A stretch of DNA of 64,000 bases, taken from NCBI GenBank assembly GCA_017506865.1, contig JAFCMP010000514.1:1488001-1552000 (forward strand), read 5' to 3'. The notes beneath the pieces are model-generated. The model ran no database searches. It was not told the origin of the DNA and saw only the letters and a list, made by a program, of their open reading frames with translations. Positions within the stretch are counted from its first letter, which is position 1. Each line of letters begins with the position of its first letter. Source of the DNA: Tribonema minus (Eukaryota; Sar; Xanthophyceae; Tribonematales; Tribonemataceae). The position numbers and the translations under genes were made by a program. Positions 57,801 through 61,751 of the stretch are shown piece after piece.

Positions 57801-60728
57801 GCTTACATACGCACACATTTGGTGCATGACCTGTGCGCGCAATTGCGCAGCGCGTGAAGGCTCGCACTTGGTTCACAGACGACATGTTTATTTCTTTGAA
57901 CAAGAAACCGGTGCGCGGCAACAAGGGGGTCTAGGCCCCTCGGCGGCGACCAGCCAGAGGACCACGCTGAGGGACGCTGCATGCTGATGAGAAACAGCAC
58001 GGCACAGCAGCGCTCACCGCAACAAGGGCCTGCAGTCATCAAAGCGCCTCCTGCCGCGTCAAGGGAATTCTGTACTGCGGATTGCAGGCCCCCCTGCATT
58101 GGGCCAGCAGGACCTGACATTGTGGCCTAAAGGTTTCACATTGTGCAGGGCATGACATGGGACTTTGGAATGAAGCTTTGACTGAGGATTGTTGACAGCC
58201 TTCACCAGCTGCGCCTCTGCCACTTGTGTGTGCTTGAATCCAAGCATGGATGTCAAATGGTAGCCCCTCATGAGGTCTGCAGTATATTGGCCATGCAGGT
58301 CATGACTGGCCGGGGGTTTGAGGTTAGGGTTAGGAGGTCATATGACTTGCCAGTTCAGGCTGCGTCGCAGATTATCTGGTCTCTCCCAACACTTTCCTTA
58401 GGCACTTTTTCGCCCTTCCTTCTTCAGGCTTGAGAATTACACAAGATATCACTCTCGCTCTACACGCAATGCGTGTCTTCTCTTCCTCTGCATCGTGCTT
58501 GCCGCGATCCTCACTTTCGACACGGAGGTGATGCTCAGCAGCGTTGCTCGCTGCCACTCACGTGCGCGCGAACGGCGCCAGAGCATGGAGGTGATGCTCA
58601 GCAATGTTGCTCGCAGCCATCACTCACGTGCGTGTGAACGCAACCAGAGCATGGAGGTGATGCTCAGCAATGTTGCTCGCTGCCACTTACGTGCGCGCGA
58701 ACGTCGCCGCCCACGAGCTCCACCCCCACAACGCGGTGAACACGGGTGGCCATGAGTCCACCGGCACCTGCCGCGCCAGCCACAGCACCTGCAACGCAAC
58801 ATCGGTACAGTGCACTTGGAGTTAACCTTGAAGTACTTGGCAGTTGACGTTCGTCCCAGATCGCGGACCACGGAGCCACTTTTGGAAGTGGCACACAGCG
58901 TTGTTCAAGGTTATTGGCGGCATGCGCACGGTGCCGCGCCAGCCACTGCACCTGCGGCGCAATAATATTGGTGCACGGGAGCGTAATTGAGATTTTGAAT
59001 AAATATGCTTTGGAAGTTGACATGCTTTGAGAGTGTGTTTTGAGAGTGGATGTTCATTCCACAGCGGCGTGTGAAAGTTGAAAGTTGAAGTAATTTGAAG
59101 TTGAGGTTTGTCTCAGATTGCGGACCACAGCAGCACTGTCGGGAACGGCAGATGTGTTTGAGTTGGCTGCGTGCGCGCGTGAATAGAGCTGACGGCAGCT
59201 GCAGCTGCACTGTACTGCGCCGCCGATGTTGACAGCGTTGCCTTCCTCATCCATACGTAATGCGTGCATGCTGTGGACCAATCGGTTGCACTGCATGCAG
59301 TCACAGCACCACTCGGCTACCCGCTGCATAACGACAAAGGCAACTGTGGCAGCATCGCTCGCTTGCACGATGCCACAGGGAGCATGCGCCCGTTTCGGCA
59401 AAGTGCCGCTCTTGCACCAGCATCTGTTGCATACTTCAGACAATCAGCATTTTGCTCTGCGCTGTTTGGCCGAGCCCCACCGCAACGGTCCACGAAAGTG
59501 AGCAGAGGACGGGCGCTCCCCCCCTGTCATCTTGACGCTGGCATGCATGAACACAACTCCCCGCGCATGCGCCACCATACAGTTTGATTCGTGGCCAATT
59601 GCTGCAGCAGCGGCGACCACGGTCACTGGTGAAAGGCGCTTGCGACCAACCACACCTTAGCACCTAGAGCCCTACGATCGTTTGATTTGTGTCTATACCA
59701 ACCTACCCACCTGCAAGAAGTGCACCACGCGCTCCACCTTGAACCAGAGCGTCCCCTCCGCCGCTGTGCGCTGCCGCTGCCCCGCCGCAGCAGCAGCAGC
59801 AGCAGCGCCACCGCCTCCATCCTCCTCATCCGGTCCGCCCTGAGCGCCGTCAGCGCCGCCGCCCCCGCCGCCGCCGCCGCTGTCATCGCCCTCCGCTGAT
59901 GACCACGTAATGGCGGCGGCGAGCAGGGCCAGCGCTGCTTCCGTGGACTGTGCAGCGTGCCCATCCGGCGTGGTGTCTGGATCTGAGGGTCTATGACCGG
60001 GCTGCATTGATGCCGTGTCTGGCATGAAGACTGAGTGGCTGGTGTCGAGCGCTGCCGCCGCGACGGTCGCTGCGCCGGTGCCGTGCTGATCTGCTGCAGC
60101 AGGGGCATCGCGCGACAGAGTGCTGCCAAAAGCGTGGCGCTGGCTGCCGTTGTGGCTTCTGCTGCTGCGTCTGCGCCTCAACTCCTGCTGCGGGGATGCT
60201 GCCGCTGCTGCTGGCAGCTCGTGCTGCTGATGCGGAGCTGGTGGTGTACCAGCAACGGCGGCGTCAGCTGCAGTATCCGCGGCAGTGCTGGTGCTGGCGG
60301 ATGGGAGAAACTTCAATAGTGGTGACTGCTGATGTGGGGATTCAGCGCTGCCACGGTCACCTTCGTCGCTGCTGATACTGCCAGCTGCGTCATCTTGGCT
60401 TTCTGCAGAAGTATCGCTGTCGAGAGACTGTTCCTCTGTTGCGCCAACGACGTTTTGATGGTGCTCATGTTTTGTTCCACCAACATGCACGCCTGCAGCA
60501 GAGTCAAGGCTGGCGTGCACGTGTGTAGTTGAATGCTGACACTGCTGTTGCTGACCGCCATCATCTTCATCGTGAACCACGTACACCTTGGCCTTCTGCT
60601 TGTACTTTTTGATCCGCATAGCAATTGAGGTGGTCGCGTCCTTACATGTCTGTGACTTGTGCCTGAGGACAATACTGCAGGCGCCAAACTGCTGTACCAC
60701 AGCGTGCCTTGTGCACTCAATCACTTGG
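21575..60728 (-). CDS. Giant multi-exon gene: polytopic membrane protein with C-terminal leucine-rich repeats
   Basis: 31 exons, all phases compatible: 60728-59711, 58788-58691, 57403-57175, 56430-56182, 54588-54424, 53564-53368, 51119-50968, 49177-49008, 48028-47943, 46464-46324, 45430-45317, 44387-44282, 42855-42754, 41440-41291, 40090-39996, 38899-38809, 37887-37840, 37078-36821, 36387-36185, 35445-35275, 34589-34480, 33824-33631, 33088-32980, 31770-31406, 30544-30011, 29428-29150, 27866-27675, 26100-25937, 24746-24626, 22796-22521 and 21766-21575 (TGA). These total 6379 nt, about 2,126 residues. The true start is not found: the first listed exon opens at an acceptor (TGCAG|CCAAGTG), and the first ATG in it is 60619. 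All donors are GT except one GC (35274). The architecture suggests a membrane sensor or scaffold; I do not recognise a named family. The weakest links are the joins 53368/51119 and 50968/49177. A split into two genes cannot be excluded, although phases run through without a break. Confidence 0.72.
22362..22985 (-). repeat. Boundary copies flanking LRR exon 22796-22521
   Basis: A tail copy with donor (AATCAG|GTGGGC) lies at about 22362-22405; a head copy with acceptor lies at about 22940-22985. The head copy is preceded by its own G-run in the plus-strand view and shares 'aagggttggcgct' and 'gggctaggtg' with the intron next to the true exon. Confidence 0.8.
23940..24636 (-). repeat. Array of duplicated 5' splice sites after LRR exon 24746-24626
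   Basis: The true exon ends YNQ|GTGCTGATT. In the plus-strand view 'gcacctg(g/a)ttgt' and close variants recur near 23941, 24093, 24171, 24396 and 24545 before the real one at 24622. Most carry the same following intron text ('attctgaacagcaa', 'tagtgctatgag'). The 24396-24486 copy covers the whole second half of the exon but contains an in-frame TAG. Confidence 0.85.
24206..24352. repeat. Dispersed repeat R2, copy 2, interrupted by a telomeric tract
   Basis: Matches 8051-8160 and 59583-59690 on both sides. Between 'gtggccaa' and 'gcggcagcggcgacc' it carries about 44 bp of TTAGGG repeats (24222-24265) in place of the roughly 9 bp seen in the other copies. Confidence 0.8.
24690..25380 (-). repeat. 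Array of duplicated 3' splice sites and heads of exon 24746-24626
   Basis: The exon head, encoding SLQSLRLAGNGMDDVA, occurs at the true site (24694-24746) and again at about 24846-24912, 25083-25135 and 25316-25375. Each copy is followed by GTTGCAGG or TTTGCAGG instead of the rest of the exon. Periods are about 150-240 bp. The intron upstream of each copy is also related ('gaacgagta-attgca'). Confidence 0.88.
25803..26865 (-). repeat. Boundary copies flanking LRR exon 26100-25937
   Basis: One tail copy with donor (GCGACAG|GTGACGC) lies at about 25803-25840. Upstream, the acceptor plus head (GCGCAG|ATGGGGCCCGAG) is repeated four times in a direct array with units of about 145 bp: roughly 26275-26415, 26415-26570, 26570-26720 and 26720-26865. 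The intron part 'aaagccagcatac-tgg-ggtgat' travels with each unit. Confidence 0.88.
27080..28640 (-). repeat. Boundary copies flanking LRR exon 27866-27675
   Basis: Tail copies (LRRNAALVTLDLTDNQ|GTGCGG) lie at about 27080-27150 and 27310-27365, with a degraded one at 27477-27515. Head copies (LDxSATGLGADAGAAIARLL) lie at about 28010-28095, 28225-28270, 28375-28445 and 28560-28625. The 28010 copy keeps a good open frame; the 28225 and 28560 copies carry deletions. Confidence 0.9.
28960..29595 (-). repeat. Boundary copies flanking LRR exon 29428-29150
   Basis: A tail copy with donor lies at about 28965-29042 (GTACATGTGGG where the true site is CAC|GTGAGTC). A head copy lies at about 29540-29590, preceded by the same CCCTTCGCAG acceptor. 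Confidence 0.8.
30595..30710 (-). repeat. Head copies of exon 30544-30011
   Basis: The exon head (VQALCSALVDHPSLRRL) recurs at about 30644-30705, and a shorter piece at 30600-30620, separated by 'ggttagagttgaagtgtgca'. A head copy of the next upstream exon (31770) lies at 31855-31915. Confidence 0.8.
32760..34822 (-). repeat. Boundary copies around LRR exons 33088, 33824 and 34589
   Basis: 32760-32830 is a tail copy of exon 33088-32980 (GCAG|GTGGGG). 33440-33475 and 33519-33595 are tail copies of exon 33824-33631 in a direct array of about 108 bp. 34265-34330 is a tail copy of exon 34589-34480. 34732-34822 is a near-complete head copy of the same exon with its own acceptor. Confidence 0.85.
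35273..35274 (-). other. Non-canonical GC 5' splice site
   Basis: Exon 35445-35275 ends LADNR with AG|GCAGGG. Only this GC donor keeps phase 2 and joins the LRR strand to IGPEAGPALAQLL in the next exon. The nearest GT would break the frame. Confidence 0.65.
36640..36700 (-). repeat. Tail copy of exon 37078-36821
   Basis: Encodes HLAEACDLRPPRG...SRWAAYVPE followed by GTACACC; the true exon ends SRWAAYAPE|GTACTTG. Both donors are followed by the TTGAAGTTT motif. Confidence 0.8.
36821..41440 (-). CDS. Gene 4, helical linker exons
   Basis: Exons 41440-41291, 40090-39996, 38899-38809, 37887-37840 and 37078-36821, residues about 943-1156. The sequence is soluble and mostly helical (HRHALGLETGHEGVLLL, VMTVRWAALRGLSIDAM, AEVEAARWLMHHHPQLLSSE). 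The 16-residue exon GLLEMASTLLRLADEQ has perfect phase-0 ends. An ATG at 37042-37040 could be misread as a gene start, but the acceptor GCAG|GCGACC just upstream and the matching phases favour an internal exon. Confidence 0.65.
37146..37207. repeat. Long G-run followed by C-run
   Basis: About 20 G at 37149-37168 and about 12 C at 37195-37206 flank a 26 bp spacer. They could fold back, and are a likely spot for polymerase slippage. Located in an intron of gene 4. Confidence 0.7.
39096..39800 (-). repeat. Boundary copies around exons 38899 and 40090
   Basis: 39096-39130 copies the head of exon 38899-38809 with acceptor (CATGCAG|GGCGGAGGTGGAG). 39767-39800 resembles the tail of exon 40090-39996 with its donor (GGCAG|GTGAGAACGG against ATCAG|GTCAGAACGG). 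Confidence 0.65.
40210..40252. repeat. (CA)n microsatellite
   Basis: About 20 CA units in an intron of gene 4. Confidence 0.95.
40868..42490 (-). repeat. Boundary copies flanking exon 41440-41291
   Basis: Tail copies with donor lie at about 40935-41005 (AAG|GCATGT), 41045-41125 (AAG|GTAGGT) and 41150-41232 (AAG|GTATGT), plus a remnant near 40870. Head copies with acceptor lie at about 42374-42405 and 42449-42485 (GGTCCACC or GGTCTACC). The 41150 copy has lost one base and is out of frame. Confidence 0.9.
42618..42660 (-). repeat. Tail copy of exon 42855-42754
   Basis: Repeats GAAGACCTGCTCTTCTCCCAG|GTGAA almost exactly, about 130 bp downstream of the true donor. Confidence 0.85.
42754..57403 (-). 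CDS. Gene 4, membrane-spanning region exons
   Basis: Eleven exons from 57403-57175 to 42855-42754, residues about 373-942. Hydrophobic segments are at about 410-427 (AVPAFAVFVLLHVL), 454-470, 478-507 (AVSLAALASVLGGIVVALSF), 534-554 (CLLVLSIIYLPVSVSVLQAL), 608-632 (LSSVLLALYLGGLPALNAYL), 820-856 and 875-908. That gives roughly seven or eight candidate membrane helices. Between the two groups lie a basic segment (exon 51119-50968) and a helical charged segment (LLKWLRRVHNPDSALVVELR). A tryptophan-rich stretch (DPFDWRQPLWRR) precedes the later helices. The layout suggests an integral plasma- or endomembrane protein. Confidence 0.65.
43266..43505 (+). CDS. Unassigned open frame opposite gene 4, possibly a mobile-element relic
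   Basis: 79 codons in an intron of gene 4 on the opposite strand. Composition is unlike the local genes: less Ala/Arg, more His, Tyr, Trp and Asp (KYLETIHYDRLRHVHHLKET). I recognise no domain. It may be the remnant of an inserted element or chance. Confidence 0.2.
   Translation: MGDFGAMAEPQWSQVYAMGAHDISKQQRSLGKYLETIHYDRLRHVHHLKETNHKDWCEWSGMQPTDYRQSDFLAVAMSM
43540..43580. repeat. Interstitial telomere-type tract
   Basis: Degenerate CCCTAA repeats in an intron of gene 4. Confidence 0.85.
43590..44660 (-). repeat. Boundary copies flanking exon 44387-44282
   Basis: The exon tail (AAAALVAVTLAAAV|GTGCGTGC) recurs at about 43590-43650, 43765-43830, 43945-44010 and 44085-44150, period about 140-190 bp. 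The intron between copies repeats too ('ttctgctgccat', 'acattgcgcgctgctgcaa'). A head copy with acceptor lies at 44578-44640. Confidence 0.9.
45565..45850. repeat. CAG/CTG trinucleotide tract and adjoining head copy
   Basis: (CAG)n with few interruptions spans about 45718-45848 in an intron. At 45565-45598 lies a head copy of exon 45430-45317 with its acceptor (ATGCAG|CGCCAGCGCTCAG). Confidence 0.85.
46030..47050 (-). repeat. Boundary copies flanking exon 46464-46324
   Basis: Tail copy with donor at about 46030-46095 (LEQACLSLVAAVLGYRC). Head copies with acceptor lie at about 46595-46625, 46808-46892 and 47020-47055. The 46808 copy reads SCAVVDTAGLLRLVDPLDW, with five silent changes against one conservative change over this stretch. 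Confidence 0.88.
47740..47805 (-). repeat. Tail copy of exon 48028-47943
   Basis: Encodes ADYILTLARFECMHTL followed by a donor-like GAGTGAGTT; the true exon has ADYILALADFECMHTL. Confidence 0.8.
49740..50960 (-). repeat. Intron array after exon 51119-50968
   Basis: Tail and donor copies lie near 49870-49915 and 50765-50830, with a trace at 50496-50520. Between them 'actacttct', 'tggtatgacccctaactgct' and 'tagctacatgtacctg' recur many times in tandem. A telomere-type tract is embedded at 50461-50495. Confidence 0.75.
50461..50495. repeat. Interstitial (CCCTAA)n tract
   Basis: Five to six perfect CCCTAA units in an intron of gene 4. Confidence 0.95.
51140..52200. other. AT-rich island inside an intron of gene 4
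   Basis: About 1 kb whose base composition contrasts sharply with its surroundings, containing A/T runs and palindromic 'gcatgcacgtgaaa' repeats of about 24 bp at 51957-52030. No long open frame. It may be an inserted element; I found no clear terminal repeats. Confidence 0.55.
52572..52638. repeat. Longest interstitial (CCCTAA)n tract
   Basis: About ten CCCTAA units, perfect in the centre and degenerate at the edges, in an intron of gene 4. Confidence 0.95.
52903..54040 (-). repeat. Boundary copies flanking exon 53564-53368
   Basis: Tail copies with donor (ALQxFQQAR|GTGAG and variants) lie at about 52903-52940, 53088-53140 and 53255-53305. Head copies with acceptor (CAATCAG then a Pro/Gly/Ala-coding head) lie at about 53655-53700, 53745-53780, 53845-53905 and 53965-54035. 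Degenerate TTAGGG-like text lies between the head copies. Confidence 0.88.
54656..54770. repeat. Short inverted repeat
   Basis: Arms TCCGACTTCGCTC and GAGCGGAGTCGGA, about 85 bp apart, pair with one mismatch. It could be a small hairpin or MITE-like relic in an intron. Confidence 0.5.
55430..56120 (-). repeat. Six-copy array of exon tail plus 5' splice site
   Basis: Exon 56430-56182 ends AKYSFGIMVRAVVAAK|GTGCG. Tail copies with donors lie at about 55430-55508, 55582-55668, 55690-55765, 55808-55880, 55917-55995 and 56050-56118. They are separated by 'acctacctac' and 'tatacctaccc' text. This is the longest such array in the window. Confidence 0.92.
56830..57800 (-). repeat. Boundary copies flanking exon 57403-57175
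   Basis: Tail copy with donor at about 56840-56935 (DYADPAACRCWERLYLTHWY). Head copies with acceptor lie at about 57480-57525 and 57755-57800 (LLPWLLRWAEHRA). Over 23 codons the tail copy shows six silent changes and one replacement. Confidence 0.9.
57036..57160. repeat. Dispersed repeat family R1, copy 3
   Basis: Shares 'gattgtcgttgagacact', 'attccgtaca' and 'catctgggcttttatgcgcc' with copy 1. Here it lies just inside the 5' end of an intron of gene 4 and is antisense to that gene, whereas copies 1 and 2 are sense to gene 2. Confidence 0.85.
58520..58955 (-). repeat. Boundary copies flanking exon 58788-58691
   Basis: Two tail-plus-donor copies at about 58543-58590 and 58615-58640, in units of about 85 bp containing 'gagcatggaggtgatgctca'. 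One head copy with acceptor lies at 58918-58955. Confidence 0.85.
58691..60728 (-). CDS. Gene 4, N-terminal part: acidic low-complexity region and membrane-proximal exon
   Basis: Exon 60728-59711 starts with an ordered-looking basic stretch (VIECTRHAVVQQFGACSIVL, then MRIKKYKQKAKVYVV). It continues for about 250 residues rich in Asp, Glu, Ser, Gln, Ala and Gly, including a Gly run and an Ala run. It ends TLWFKVERVVHFLQ|GTGGGT. Exon 58788-58691 (VLWLARQVPVDSWPPVF...) follows in phase 0 and ends AC|GTAAGT. The aromatic content (WGWSSWAATFART) suggests the start of the membrane region. A 20-base micro-exon at about 61138-61119 (ACGGTGCTCGATATGTCAAG) has an acceptor, a donor and the right phase to precede 60728, but this is unproven. 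Confidence 0.68.
59583..59690. repeat. Dispersed repeat family R2, copy 3
   Basis: Bounded by tttgattcgt and tttgatttgt. It lies 20 bp downstream of the donor of exon 60728-59711. Confidence 0.8.
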
Positions 60729-61751
60729 CTGCACTACTATCGAGAGAGATCTTCCGAAAGATTTTCTGGTTCGGCAGTTAAACGCACTTCAAGTACTTGA
60801 AGTAGACATGTTTTAAAACCCATCACAAGCGCTGATATTGGGGTTCATGTGCCGCCATTGACATCCATTTGGGCAGGTGGCATTCGTACACTTCGAGTCT
60901 CAAAATGAGGTTGGACATCATGATAACCAGCCAAATGGCCAATGTGTGAGCATGTCCAGGCAGCATATGCAGGCAGCAAGTCAAGTAAGTTTTCGGCGCA
61001 CCGTGAGCGTTGTCTATGATACACGCAGCAGGAGAACGCTGCTGCCTCGATGCCAGCGCGACAGTTTGAAGTACACACAAACTTGAAGATGCACGCTCGC
61101 TTTGCAATAGTCGCGCCAGAGTACCTTGACATATCGAGCACCGTCTGCAGGCGACCAGCTCCACAGCGAGTATAAACTCACACGCTACAAGTTGAACTTG
61201 ACACATGCAAATATTGACCCTGCCATCTGCAATACCGCAAGACGTCAGCAACGCAATGGCAGCAGCAGGCAACAAGTGGCAGTTGCACATCACACATCCG
61301 CACAGCGGCCACACGCCTTCAATCGCACTAGATTCATGTACTCAGTTACCCGCGGGGAGACACGTCACACTGTAGTCCACGCAGTGTCACTGCCATATAG
61401 ATGGCGCCCGCAACGGCAAGGGTGCCGCACGCGCTTGCACGACACGCAGCCATGCACACCTTGCAACACGGCGGACGGTGTGCAGTAACGGCGGCAGGAG
61501 CGACTGGCAGCGCCTGTCGCCCAGTGCGCGCAGGGCCGCCCGTTCAACTTATATGCGTACGGATCGCTGCACCGGCTTCGCGAACGTGACACGTACGCCA
61601 ACTCTAGGTTACGCTGCCGGCTCTGCAGCCCTTGGGCGCAAAACGCGTTCGCTGTGCGGCGCCGCCGCAGCCAGCGCAATTACCGCAGCGCCTACAGAAT
61701 ACAGTGCACGGGAGGGTCCATCAACTTTGAAGAACGGCTTGCGCGCGCGCG
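60729..61751. other. Gap between genes 4 and 5; first exon(s) of gene 4 probably here
   Basis: The first exon and promoter of gene 4 should lie here. Candidates are a 20-base micro-exon at 61138-61119 and a GC-rich open frame at 61365-61679 on the minus strand; neither is convincing. Confidence 0.35.

Noticed and set aside
59054..59443. 129-codon minus-strand open frame
   Set aside because: It lies between exons that join in phase without it, lacks suitable splice sites in frame, and has no domain.
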